Below, piece after piece: positions 47,971-58,273 of a stretch of DNA of 64,000 bases (its first letter is position 1; each line of letters opens with the position of its first letter). The position numbers and the translations under genes are program-made. The DNA lies in assembly GCA_947561585.1 (NCBI GenBank), contig CANNZV010002301.1:220788-284787 (forward strand). Reading direction: 5' to 3'. Below the pieces are notes generated by a model. It did no database searches. It was not told the DNA's origin and saw nothing but the letters and a program-made list of their open reading frames with translations. The DNA comes from Caprella mutica. Its lineage: Eukaryota; Arthropoda; Malacostraca; Amphipoda; Caprellidae.

Positions 47971-48385
47971 TACTCTTGAACTAGGCTCCCGCAGAGACTT
48001 TAATTTGAGAGAGAGCTACTCTCCGACTCTCAGCAGCAGATTCAGAATCTCCCGCAGCTAAATTAATGGTAACATAGGAATTAATTCAAAATCTCCCGCA
48101 GAGATCTCCAATTTCTAAAATTTCATTCAAAAACTCCAAAAGAGAGTCTTGGAAAAATGTTCCATTATAACTTCCATATTCTGCAGACTGGTCAGAACTC
48201 AGACAGTAGCTCTCTCTCAAATTAAAGTCTCTGCGGGAGAAGAGACACAGTCTGCCGACTGGCCAGTCTGCAGAATGTGTCTCTTCTCCCGCCAGTCTGT
48301 ATTTTGCGGTAAATTCCACCAACTTGTCGGTGGAATTTTCTCACCTTTGGAAATAATATTCTGGCAATGTCGGTGGATGAATAAT

Positions 48386-48628
48386 CCAGTCTGTATTTGG
48401 TGCACAAAATTCCACAGTCCACTGACTTTTTCAAAAAGCTGAAAAAATCCACCATAAATTTCCTGTAATTTGGCTAATCCACCAACATTTTCCCAATTTA
48501 TCCACCGAAAATTAATGATAACATAGGAATAAATAGCTAAAAATCCACCGACTTTGCCAGAATATTATTTTCAAAAGGGAAAAATTCCACCGACATGTCG
48601 GTGGAATTTACCACAAAATACAGACTGG
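48386..48628. mobile_element. complete R1b element (243 bp)
   Basis: From CCAGTCTGTATTTGGTGCAC to CCACAAAATACAGACTGG. It contains the hairpin ATTCCACCGACATGTCGGTG near 48586. This is the clearest full-length member of the family. A target duplication is not convincing. Confidence 0.78.
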
Positions 48629-48677
48629 GATAAATTGCTAAAATGTTGGTGGATCAGTCAAATAACTGGAAATTTAT

Positions 48678-49063
48678 CCTAGTTCAAGAGTATGTAACAA
48701 GTCGGAGATTAATTGTCGACTTAGAATTTGTGAAAATAAGTATCTTTCACATATATAGACGACTAATGAGCACTTAAATTAGATTTAAAATTAAAATTGG
48801 TGACTCATAATCATAAACAGCGGAACCGCGAATCTCTGTTGAAATGTAAACAAAGCAGCCATTTTGTTTTTTGCTGATACGCTCTCAATTAATTTAGGTA
48901 GTCCGTAGTTATAATAATATAGGTATATTGACGACTGTCGACTTTCAAAATTGGAATTAAATTATGACGACTGGGCCCTGGCGACTGCATTACTGATATT
49001 TGTTGACTTATTTTTGAAAAAAAAGATATATTGGCGACTCAATGTACATTCTCTGAAACTAGG
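48678..49063. mobile_element. hAT-like MITE (CCTAG ends), copy 2 (386 bp)
   Basis: Ends CCTAGTTCAAGAG and CTCTGAAACTAGG, with a perfect eight-base target duplication AAATTTAT (48670-48677 and 49064-49071) inside R1b. It is the uninterrupted sister of 46221-47985. Confidence 0.9.
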
Positions 49064-49571
49064 AAATTTATGGTGGATTTTTACAGATTTTTGAAAAAGT
49101 CAGTGGGATTTTGTGCACCCAATACACACTGGATCTCCCGCAGAGATTTTAATTTGAGAGACAGTTATTCTCTGACTCTCACTCTCACTTCTCAGTAGCA
49201 GATTCTGAGATTCAGAATCTCCCGCAGCTAAATTAATGGTAACATAGGAATTAATTCAAAATCTTCTGCAGCTAAATTAATGGTAACATAGGAATTAATT
49301 CAAAATGTCCTGCAGCTAAATTAATGGTAACTGTTACAGGTAACATAGGAATTAATTCAAGATCTTCCGCAGAGATCTCCAATTTCTAAAATTCAATCAG
49401 AAACTCCCGCAGAGAGTCTTGGAAAAATGTTCCATATTCTGCAGGCACTAGGCAGTAGGCAGCAGACTGGCCGACTGCGACTGCCACTGGTATTTTTGGC
49501 CTATTGCTACTGTACTGTCACTACTGTGCTACTTTAACAGTTTAACTTACACTCTTTATCTTACAGTTACA

Positions 49572-49720
49572 TAGGGTCATGCAGGTAAATTGAGCCTTTG
49601 AGGCCCTTTAATTTTTATTGCAGCCCTCTCAAGTCTCAAGAGAGTCTAAAACATTCTGAACCGAAATTACTCTATTACATTAAAATGTTGCCTACCAGGC
49701 TACCTTAGTCTCTTAGATAC
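49572..49720 (+). repeat. partial copy of a TAGGGT-ended element
   Basis: TAGGGTCATGCAGGTAAATTG, then CTAAAACATTCTGAACCGAAATT and TAAAATGTTGCCTACC, match the complete copy at 61816-62066. The other end was not found. Confidence 0.6.
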
Positions 49721-51063
49721 CTACCGAAAACTATAACTTCCTTGTACCGAAATAAGCACAGCCACAGTACGGTCAGTACACAGTATATACTATAGAATAG
49801 GGGTATTCTATATACCTACTGTGGGTCAGTACCACTCGTCCACTCCCTTCACTTTCGGAAATGGGCTTAAAAAATTGGGCAATAATCTCTGTTGACTAAA
49901 TATAAATTACGGAGCAGTTAATTCATTTTAGAGAAAAGTATGTACTGCCGTCAAATGTAGTTATCACGCCTTCATTCGGGTGTCACAGGTCCATTTGGAC
50001 TTTATCTTCTCTCTTTTGGCAACGCAGGTACATGATGATTGAACAATACCGATAATAAACAGTGAAAATATAGTCAATTAAATGAAATATGAATTAGTAA
50101 TAAGCAAAAAATACTTCAACAAATGATGTACAAATTGTACATGTGACAGGTGATCGGCTGTCACAGGCACAGTTGCAGTTCATTTCTGTTAAATATACTG
50201 ACATATGTATCACATTTAGACGTCAATATACTGTCCTTCCTGCCTCGGCCAGTGCACAACCATAAAGTAATAATATTATATAAGTCACCCCCGGTTTCAC
50301 AGTTCCTGCACGGTGCACATTCTTTTACGTTCTAATCAAGGGCCATGTTACCATCGAGTTATCATTATTATTATAAATAACATGATATGAAATATATTAA
50401 TTGATAATGCCTTTGTATGGTAATATTTCCGCAAATATTTGAGCAGAACTATATTTGAAATTTCCGTTAATATTTTTGAACCGTGTTACAACGTATTTCC
50501 ACCCGGTTAAAACGTGTTTTAACCTATATAGCAAGTGTTTAACCATTTATGATGTGTTTAACCTGTATAATATGTGTTTTAACATGTATTACGTGTTCTC
50601 GATATACATAACGTGTTTTACACATATTATAACGCGCGTTTTCAACCTATTATAACATACGTGTTTTCAACATGTTTTAATTAACGTTATTGTATAGGTT
50701 GATGTTAATAACGCCATTTATTATCTGTCACTGCCGAATGAACCCAAGTGCTGTCATTTGAATAGTCCTAACCGCTCATAATTTAGAGGAAGAAGATTTC
50801 ACGGGGGCGTGTCATTAGTCCGACGCCTAATTACACCGACAGTTACATCTTTCTGTGCTATTTCTGGTTTTATTTTTTGATTAAAACATAAACTATTATT
50901 AAATAGATATACCTACTCAATTAATAGCCAATCTGAATAATAAAATTATTTTCGCTTTCTTTCATTTTTAAATTTTATATTCCTCTCTTATTTTTCTAAT
51001 ATTAATTAATATGATGCAATCCCTCATTCGATTTCATCATTTAATGTAGTTCGTTCAACCCCT
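49721..51063. other. gene-free DNA; degenerate repeat at 50480-50690
   Basis: At 50480-50690 phrases of the form AACGTGTTTTAACNTGTATAA recur about eight times at 24-30 base spacing. The rest has no recognisable gene. The short frames at 50150-50335 and 50455-50655 have no domain. Confidence 0.45.
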
Positions 51064-51072
51064 GCCGGAATT

Positions 51073-51594
51073 GGGGTACGGTCAAGAGCCCCCCCCCCCG
51101 GTCAAGAGCCCCCCCGGTCACGAGCCCCCCGGTCATGAGCCCCCCTAGGTCATAAGCCCCCCCGGTCACGAGCCCCCCCTCCATGTTTTTTTAATCCTTA
51201 TTTACCTAGTTAAACAAATGAAGAACTACTTAGATAGAAATAACTGAGAGTTGCTAATGTAGTTTGTTGTATCCGCTAGATTGTTGTACTGCACACTACA
51301 TGATTGTTTAATGACCTGGCAGGGGGGTTCGGGGGGCGGCACGCCCCCCTATATACATATATTTTATGTCTAATCAGTAATGAACTACAAAAGTGTCAAT
51401 AAGGATTAAATAATATAGTTAAATAAGGTTTTAAAAACAGGGGGGCTCGTGACCGGGGGCTCATGACCGGGGGGGCTCTTGGCCGGGGGGGGGCTTATGA
51501 CCTAGGGGGGCTCATGACCGTGGGGGCTCTTGACCGGGGGGGGGGGCTTATGACCGGGGGGGCTCTTGACCGGGGGGGCTTATGACTTACACCC
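51073..51594. mobile_element. foldback element F1, arms made of 15-bp repeats, 9-bp target duplication
   Basis: The direct repeat GCCGGAATT flanks it (51064-51072 and 51595-51603). The left arm (51079-51180) is made of GGTCANGAGCCCCCC units and the right arm (51439-51586) of the reverse units. The outermost ends GGGGTACGGTC and GACTTACACCC are inverted. A core at about 51255-51352 (GTTTGTTGTATCC to GGCAGGGGGGTTCGG) recurs inverted in element F2. A 9-bp duplication with long arms resembles Mutator-type elements. Confidence 0.8.
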
Positions 51595-51849
51595 GCCGGA
51601 ATTACCTAACAGATTTGGCATCTGGAGATCTAGTAATTAAGTTTGATAATATGTAATGATAATTTGAAAATAGTCAGTTGAAGTGATTTTGAAACTGTTT
51701 TTTAAATTAAAATTATCTAAATATGTTTAACTTTTTCCTGCACCGCTGACAGATCTACGATTAAATTTATTATTATTAAGTAAACTATATAGAATATAGT
51801 GTTGGAAAAACAGTAGAGTAAAAAAAAAAAGTTATTCATTCAGACCACT

Positions 51850-52035
51850 CGGGTTATCGTAAGGTAAGGTTTCACATTTCCGAACATATTTAAAAAATAT
51901 ATATTTTAATTTCAATTGATATCCATGATACCTCTAGGTAGATATTATGGGCACCAAATTAAATAAAGATAATTTATTATTATTTTACTAGATCGAAAAT
52001 GTGGAACCGTCCGATAACTGGAAACTTAATTACTC
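51850..52035. mobile_element. TA-target MITE family A, copy 7 (degraded)
   Basis: The arms GGTTTCACATTTCCGAACAT and GAAAATGTGGAACCGTCCG, and the central GATATCCATGATACC phrase, match the family. The outer ends are decayed. Confidence 0.65.
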
Positions 52036-52650
52036 TATAGAAAAAAATAATGGAGGAGTTATAGGATCGTGATGTTCCCTATTAATCTTCTCTGGCCCCA
52101 CTGTAACTTACCATCTTAATCTCCTGTGGCACCAACAATAACTTTCTCTATGTGAGCAAGGAACAAAAACTAGTTCTTTGCCTAATATTGAGTTCACTTA
52201 GTGAAACGATCTATCATCAGATATTTAATTATGTATTATTCATTTCTATTATATTAATAATCAATTTAATAATAAAATGCAATAATTTCACCGTTTCTGA
52301 TATAAAGAAATCTCCATAATAAAAAACACTCAGAAATTTATCAGTACTTTATTTGAATATATACACTACCGTAAATATATCAACATTAAAATAATAGCAA
52401 ATCAAATTTAAATGTAATTAGAAAAAGAAATAATGCTAAAATTCACAAAAAAAGTCTTCAATTACTTAAGCACAATGAAATAATAAAAGGTATATCAAAA
52501 GGAATTGATATCTTTCAACGATAATAGTGCAATTATATAATGATAAGTAATACATCAGCTAGGATGTCAAAAAAATAAAATAAAAACGGAACCCAAATTT
52601 AACTAGTATATTTCAACAACTATTGAAGTTAAAATTTTCATTCATGTAGG
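52036..52650. other. gene-free AT-rich DNA
   Basis: Nothing was recognised. Confidence 0.5.
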
Positions 52651-53100
52651 GGAGAACCAGGTGAGTTCGTACAGCGGGTGAATCCTTACAGGGCCATAAC
52701 TCAATACCTGTTATGTTCTAAGTTCTAGCCCGTTGAAATTTGAGTGATCCTATACTGCTATACATTATAATAACAATCAGTTTGAAACAAGTTTCAGCGC
52801 GTGACGGTGTAGTATGTTCCTTCGGTGACAGATCATATATTTTCAGCACTAAAATGCTATTTTCTCACTACTTGAGCTAAGCCATAGCAATTACAATTTA
52901 CTATTTAAAAACTTTATATCGAATACTAGTATTCATTAGGATATTTTCTACGTATGTAAATGTTAATATTTAGTTAAAACTCATTAATATCTGATGTACA
53001 TCATTTTAAAAATAAAATTGCTGTTTGGGGTGTCATCGTACAAATATGTACGGGCACATCTTCCTCTGTACGGTTTCACCCCATTATGCACGAATTCACC
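52651..53100. repeat. GGTGAATTCGTAC-type motif region, possible element end
   Basis: GGTGAGTTCGTAC (about 52661), GGGTGAATCCTTAC (52676) and inverted forms near 53070-53100 (GTTTCACCCC, GCACGAATTCACC) resemble the subterminal motif GGGTGAANTTGCGCA of the TA-target element at 46808. No inverted terminal repeat or target duplication could be fixed. Confidence 0.35.
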
Positions 53101-53260
53101 TCTATATTTATTTTGATATATGGCTCGAGTATATACACGTAAAAGAACGAAACAGTATTCTTCCTGTGCTGTTTAACAGGCATAGAACGACTGCAAAAAT
53201 GGAAAATCAGTACATAAAGCTGCAAAATTGTAAAATGTTCCTCCGACGACGCGCTGTCAG

Positions 53261-53983
53261 ATGCCACAAGGAGATCCAGAAATGGTTCAGAATTTGATAG
53301 CATATAAATTAGAAAAGAAAGTTATAACCAGCGAAGTAGTAAAGGACGGCGCTTTTCCAGAATATGATGAGAATAGTTCAAATCATTATCATCGCAACCA
53401 AGTAGAAAATGCGCCATCTACCGAGCCTGCTCCTACTTCACCATCCACCAAGCATTCTCCTACTTCACCTTTCACTGAGTCTGCTCCTACTTCACCATCC
53501 ACCGAGCGTTCTCCTACTTCACCGTTCACCGAGTCTGCTCCTGCTTCATCATCCACCGAGCTTGCTCCTACTTCACCATCCACCAAGCCTGCTACTGCTT
53601 CACCATCCACCGAGCCTTCTCCTACTTCACCTTTCACTGATCCTGCTGCACCATCCACCGAGCCTGCTAGTGCTTCACCATCCACTAAGCCTGCTCCTGC
53701 TTCACCATCCACCGAACCTGCTCATGCTTCACCATCCACCGAGCCTTCTCCTACTTCTACCGGCACCGAGGCTTCTCCTTTTTCACCATCCACTGAATCT
53801 TCTCTTACTTCACTTGCCACCGAGGCTTCTCCTACTTCATCATTCACCGAGCCTCCTCCTACTTCACCATCCACCGAGCCACAACCAGGCCCCTCTAGAT
53901 TCAATGTTTCGTTTTTAGGAAAGAAAAACTCAAATTTAACAGTGACAAAGCGTAGGCTTACGATGGAAATTGACGCTCTATAA
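53261..53983 (+). CDS. hypothetical Pro/Ser/Thr-rich repeat protein (240 aa)
   Basis: It is an unrecognised protein. The N-terminal 45 residues are of mixed composition. Residues about 50-210 are repeats of the type SPSTEPAPT, 8 residues per 24 bases. The tail PGPSRFNVSFLGKKNSN is followed by basic residues. The 24-base unit keeps the other plus frame (53409-53918) and parts of the minus strand open as well, so open frame alone is weak evidence. A preceding frame (53025-53297) overlaps the start in another phase and could be an upstream exon or a frameshifted N-terminal part. A Ser/Thr/Pro-rich tail ending near PGPSR is seen at the end of some pogo-type transposases, so a decayed transposase end is one option; a mucin-like host gene is another. 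There is no signal peptide on this frame. Confidence 0.35.
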   Translation: MPQGDPEMVQNLIAYKLEKKVITSEVVKDGAFPEYDENSSNHYHRNQVENAPSTEPAPTSPSTKHSPTSPFTESAPTSPSTERSPTSPFTESAPASSSTELAPTSPSTKPATASPSTEPSPTSPFTDPAAPSTEPASASPSTKPAPASPSTEPAHASPSTEPSPTSTGTEASPFSPSTESSLTSLATEASPTSSFTEPPPTSPSTEPQPGPSRFNVSFLGKKNSNLTVTKRRLTMEIDAL

Positions 53984-54013
53984 TTTAGAGAATATAAAAT
54001 ATTTTCAAAGATA

Positions 54014-54031
54014 ATATTGTCACTACCCTAG
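54014..54031. repeat. single end of TA-target MITE family B
   Basis: ATAATATTGTCACTACCCTAG matches the family B right end (ATATTGTCACAACCCTA) at all but one position. No left end was found upstream, so it is probably a truncated copy. Confidence 0.5.
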
Positions 54032-54059
54032 TTATAAAAAAGTGACACTTCTTTATTGT

Positions 54060-54212
54060 GTCTTCTGGCCCAATTTTTTCTGGGCTCAATTGTTTTGGGG
54101 CCCAACTGTCACGGGCCCAATTGTTTTGGGACCAATTTTCCTTGGACCCAATTTTCCTGGGCCCAATTGTCGGGGCCCAATTGTCCTGGGCCCAATTGTC
54201 GGTGCACCATAT
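54060..54212 (+). repeat. degenerate 15-16 bp minisatellite (GGGCCCAATTGT)
   Basis: Units such as GGGCCCAATTGTTTTGG, GGACCCAATTTTCCT and GGGCCCAATTGTC repeat about ten times. Several reading frames stay open across the array on both strands; none looks like a real gene. Confidence 0.85.
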
Positions 54213-54309
54213 TATTTGTAACGTTTCAATGTCTTTAAAAAAATCATCTATCATTTAATTCTCTATTATTTGTATTATCTACCTTCCTTTTATATGTCAC
54301 CGATGATTT

Positions 54310-54470
54310 ACTATGCGGTGAATTTACCTGCGATGAAATTACTATGCGATGAACTTACCATGCGATGAATTTACTATGCGATGAATTTACCATGCGATGA
54401 ATTTACCATGCGATCAATTTACTGCGATGAATTTATCCGCGATGAATTTATCCGCGATGAATTTACACTG
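54310..54470 (+). repeat. degenerate 15-16 bp minisatellite (GCGATGAATTTAC)
   Basis: Units such as TATGCGATGAATTTACC repeat about ten times, with drift at both ends. Confidence 0.85.
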
Positions 54471-56034
54471 ATCCCATATATTTCATGTTTCTCACTAGGC
54501 GTTAAGCTTGAGACTGATGGTCAAGGATTAAAACTAGAGATATACTTATCAATATAAAAATTGGGCACAAGGTTGTTTTCTGAGAGGATTTTATTCAGGT
54601 GGATTTTTTCCGTGAGAGATTATTTCCGCCAGGCGATTTTTGTTCGTCTTTTTTTACCGGATATTAATTTACTGGAGTGGAATATATCGTTTACCGTAAA
54701 TTACATATGGTAAACATCTATTATAAGTATGGTAATTACCTTCGCAGAATGCGGCAAGGTCATATTTTAACCGTCGTTTATTTATTTATTATCTTGTTAT
54801 TCGCTCAACTGAAAAACAGTTCAACCAAATTGCCTGAAATTTGGTTGAACGGTTGGTTATTACCCAGTTAGCAGTTTATCAAATTTTGGGAGAGAACAAG
54901 TCAAAGCGGTACGAGTGCACGTAATCTAGTTAACATATGGATTTAATGTAGTCAATTAAATATGTATATAATCTATATTAGATGTGGTTTTCTGATATGG
55001 ATTTAAAATAAAATAACCATTTGTTATTTATGTTTTTTTTGCAATGATTAGATTTATTTAATGTGTATTGCACATATTTATACTATATTGCCACATTATA
55101 ACCATTAAGCCACATGGTAACCATATGTACGCAATATGAAATTGTATGCATGGATGGCGCTCCTTGTGATCGATAATGTATGTTATTTTAACAGTCGCTT
55201 CTGGCACAGAATTTTAGTACTTCACTCTCTGCTTGAGGTAGTATTTCTTCTTTTTATCCCATATATTCTATAAATAATAATTATAGTGACATGATGAGGT
55301 TAGTCATAGTTTACAAATCTGGAGGTTTTTACTCAGACTCTGTCGTTTTGGCAACACAAACGGTGGTAACTCGAAAAAACTTCGTAACTTTCACGGTGAG
55401 ATTTTTGGTCAAATTTTAAAATGCAAAATGAATTATAGTACCTTTGCTAAATTAATTAGACTGACAGTACACGGAAAGTGGTAGTTAATATAGGTTATGA
55501 TATGTCAATTGAATTTTTACAAACCAATTCGCTCATGTTCATTCCAGGGGTCGCTGCATTTCATTTCGAGACTGAGCATAATTATCGTGAAGATGTGATG
55601 GCTTACAAACTTGTTCCTTCCTTTTTTTACTTGAACACATTTATCCATATTGTCAATATTTTATAAAAGTAATAGTTGTATAAATACTCTTAAAAGCTGG
55701 AAATAAATTTTTTTTATTTATGGGAATGATTATAAATTATACTTTCTGTTCAATTTATCATTATAATATTATTATTTGGATAAATAGCGTAAATAAAATA
55801 CATAATATAGATTTGAGTTTGAATAGGTAACTATTATACATATTTTATTTTCCCCTAATTTTGATCTGTAGATATAAGATGTAGCTATTTGTAGGATGGT
55901 TATTAACTTATTACATTGTGAGAAATAATTAATTGTTTTCTTCACGTGCTCTGAATGGCGTAACTTAACACAACTCTATAATATTAAAATAGCTGATAGA
56001 TTTATATTTTGTGCATAGTTTGGTGTTGGTGTTT
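54471..56034. other. gene-free AT-rich DNA
   Basis: Loose phrases TGAGAGGATTTTATTC, GTGAGAGATTATTTCC and CAGGCGATTTTTGTTC at 54575-54645 look like a decayed repeat. No gene was recognised. Confidence 0.45.
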
Positions 56035-56039
56035 ATGTT

Positions 56040-56205
56040 TTGAAATATTTTAAATCTTTAAAATATTTTAAATCTTTAAAATATTTTAAATCTTTAAAAT
56101 ATTTTAAATCTGTAAAATATTTTAAATCTTTGAAATCTATTGCATCTTTGAAATCTATTGCATCTTTGAAATTTATTGAATCTTTGAAATTTGTGAAAAT
56201 CTTAA
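56040..56205 (+). repeat. degenerate 17-18 bp minisatellite
   Basis: Units AAATATTTTAAATCTTT, then AAATCTATTGCATCTTTG. The plus-strand frame of YFKSLK repeats is due to the period. Confidence 0.85.
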
Positions 56206-56284
56206 TCTTTGAAATCCAATATATTAAATTTGTATGTTGACTAGATTTGTGGTTATAATAATTTATGTTGTACTTCCTTGCAGA

Positions 56285-56470
56285 GTTTCGTAAATCTCAT
56301 GAACGAAGTCTTTCTTGTATCTTTCTGAATTGGGTAGAGTAAATCTCATGAACATGTTTCCTCGTACCTTTTTGATTGAGTTGTGTAAATCTCTGAACAA
56401 AGTAGTCATACACTTTTGTGGAATGAGTCGCTTAAATCTCACGAATTAATTTATCTACTTTTGTGAACCA
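56285..56470 (+). repeat. about 55-60 bp tandem repeat, three to four degenerate copies
   Basis: Each unit contains GTAAATCTCATGAACNAAGT, then TCNTGTACCTTTNTGAATTG. The last copies are strongly diverged. Confidence 0.65.
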
Positions 56471-57842
56471 ATTTGACTTATTATTATTGAGCCACAGACA
56501 TTTTGTGCTCTCATGAACTCTTTTCTACCGGTGACTTGTCTCCCGTGTACCTTTCCTCCGAAGTATTTATGGTATCGGAGTATCAATTTAATACCTTTGT
56601 TTTGCTTTTTGCCTTCATATATGTAGAAGGTAAGATCAGCATTGATTTTTCTGATATACTTATATTTTTGTGATAAATACTTTTTTTTTACATACTATTG
56701 TTGTTATATTTTGTAGTTGGTATATCTTCTTTTCTTTGCATAGGCTTCAAACCTTGGACTGGGACACAAAAATCATTAAAGTCTTGATCAGTGCTAAGGA
56801 AGTACCTCCAAACTAAACAATTCCACGGATGATTTCTACTACGCCTTGACACTGGAAAGGAATGTTTAGCATAGGTCACTATATGTTCAGGGAGACTCAT
56901 TCCGTGGAAAAACTAGATCGTTCCTCCTCATGAATTGCACCTCCTGAGTGGACTTAGTACGATTTACAGTTTTGAAGGTTTTCATAGTCTCGCAGTATTA
57001 TGCTTTCTCGATCAGTAATATACATTAAAAAGGGGGCCCCATTTATGATACTGCATTTTGTACTATTTGATATTTCACTGTATTTCAATATTAATATTTC
57101 ATATTCTCTTGTATTCTATAAATTAATATTTGCCATCATTTTTCCTATATATGTATTGGTGTGAGTGTTTTTTTCCTGTATTATGTAGTGTTTGTTATTT
57201 GATTAAAGATTTTAAGGGTTTATACCCTTTTGTTGTTCCTTCATTTGGGCACTAGGATCGCATACAATTTATCAGTCTCAGTCACCCTAGTTCCAGAGGA
57301 GTTTAAATTTAAGTAAGATTGCCGGTACTCTCTCCCGTGCCGTAACAATACTGTTCTGGGCCGGTGGACATTCGTGAAGAACAACAAAAACAAACTACAT
57401 TACGGCCATTTATGTGAGATTTTCAAACTAATCTTCATTTATTTCTTGTCATCTATTTTGAGTTTTTCGAAGTAATTTTCATATATTTATATTTAAATGA
57501 AGATCACTTTGAAACTCTCAACATAAATGACGGTTACGTAGTTTGTTGTATCCACAAGTTTGTTGTATCTAACTATATAATAAGTTTTTATTTGAACCTT
57601 AGACCGAAAATTCAATGACCAAAATTTACCGCTCAAATCTCATGTTAAATAAATGTCAAAACATTTCAAAATTACTTAGGTTACGTATCAATTTATAACG
57701 GTTAGTGATGTTATTTATATATAAATATATAAACATTACTTTTGAAAAATCAAAAAAAGATAAAAAATAAACTGTATTTTATCAGGTACAGTGAACTCAC
57801 GAAAATAACTATTAAAGATGAATAGTAGAGGTATGTGGTGTT
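56471..57842. other. gene-free DNA
   Basis: No gene was recognised. At 57539-57575 GTTTGTTGTATCC occurs next to a second GTTTGTTGTATC; the same phrase is in the core of F1. At 57185-57260 a TTATACCC then TTGGGCACTAGG arrangement faintly suggests an LTR end and primer site, without a partner. Confidence 0.4.
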
Positions 57843-58273
57843 AAGGTCCTCTCCAGGCTCCGGGAAAAAAATGAGTTTATAACATAATATTATAGAACTA
57901 AGGTCTACGATCATTATTCTGCAAACCGCATACAATTCGGTTCAGTATATATTATATAATATGTTTTTAAAGTTTTTAAATACTCTGTAAGCAACAATTG
58001 AGCGAATCACTAATCTGATGCTCAAGAAGAAGATTGTACACTCTTTGTTTTGATGACAAATTTGAATTTAATTAACAAACCATGCGTTTTCGCCTTTATT
58101 TAAATTATTTTAGATATTAATTGTTTCCTAAAGTATATAAACGTTTCTATTATAATTTCATTCAATTTTATACATTTACACGAATATTAAATGGATTTAT
58201 TAAACCTAATACCTAGTTGACAATCAAAACAAATGGTGTACATTCTTTTTCTTCAGGCTGAAAATTTCTTAAA

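Larger units (their letters stand above)
46221..47985. mobile_element. hAT-like MITE (CCTAG ends), copy 1, split by a TA-target element
   Basis: Inverted ends CCTAGTTTCAGAG and CTCTTGAACTAGG, with a perfect eight-base duplication CTCCCGCA at 46213-46220 and 47986-47993. Without the inner insertion it is about 600 bp. It shares long blocks with copy 2 (48678-49063) in the opposite orientation and has an extra central segment of about 210 bp. Confidence 0.88.
45919..48191. mobile_element. inner R1a element, host of nested insertions
   Basis: It begins CCAGTCTGCAGAATGTGTC, is broken at CTCTCGCA by R1b and a CCTAG element, resumes at CTCCCGCAGAGACTTTAA (47986) and ends ATATTCTGCAGACTGG at 48191. 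The rejoined host is about 240 bp, matching the unbroken copy at 43955. Confidence 0.8.
44894..48262. mobile_element. outer R1a element, split by two later insertions
   Basis: The left piece is 44894-44955 (GTCTGCAGAATATGGAAC to GATCGAATT). It resumes at 45758 after a TTAA element, is split again by a second R1a at 45919-48191, and ends near 48262 with GAAGAGACACAGTCTGCCG and ACTGG. The octamer TCAGACAG occurs at 45911-45918 and again at 48199-48206 around the inner R1a. Confidence 0.6.
48292..49132. mobile_element. R1b element split by another R1b and by a hAT-like MITE
   Basis: The outer piece starts CCAGTCTGTATTTTGCGG and ends CCCAATACACACTGG. The flanking octamers TTCTCCCG and ATCTCCCG match at seven of eight bases. 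Confidence 0.72.
48263..49460. mobile_element. third R1a element carrying a second R1b at the same site
   Basis: It begins CCAGTCTGCAGAATGTGTC at 48263, is broken at TTCTCCCG (48284-48291), resumes after ATCTCCCG (49133-49140) with CAGAGATTTTAATTTGAG, and ends near GTTCCATATTCTGCAG at about 49443. The right part has a duplicated GCAGCTAAATTAATGGTAAC segment. Confidence 0.7.

Noticed and set aside
57185..57300. second LTR end with primer binding site
   Set aside because: No matching second LTR, no target duplication and no coding region; the likeness is only a TATACCC / TTGGGCACTAGG phrase.
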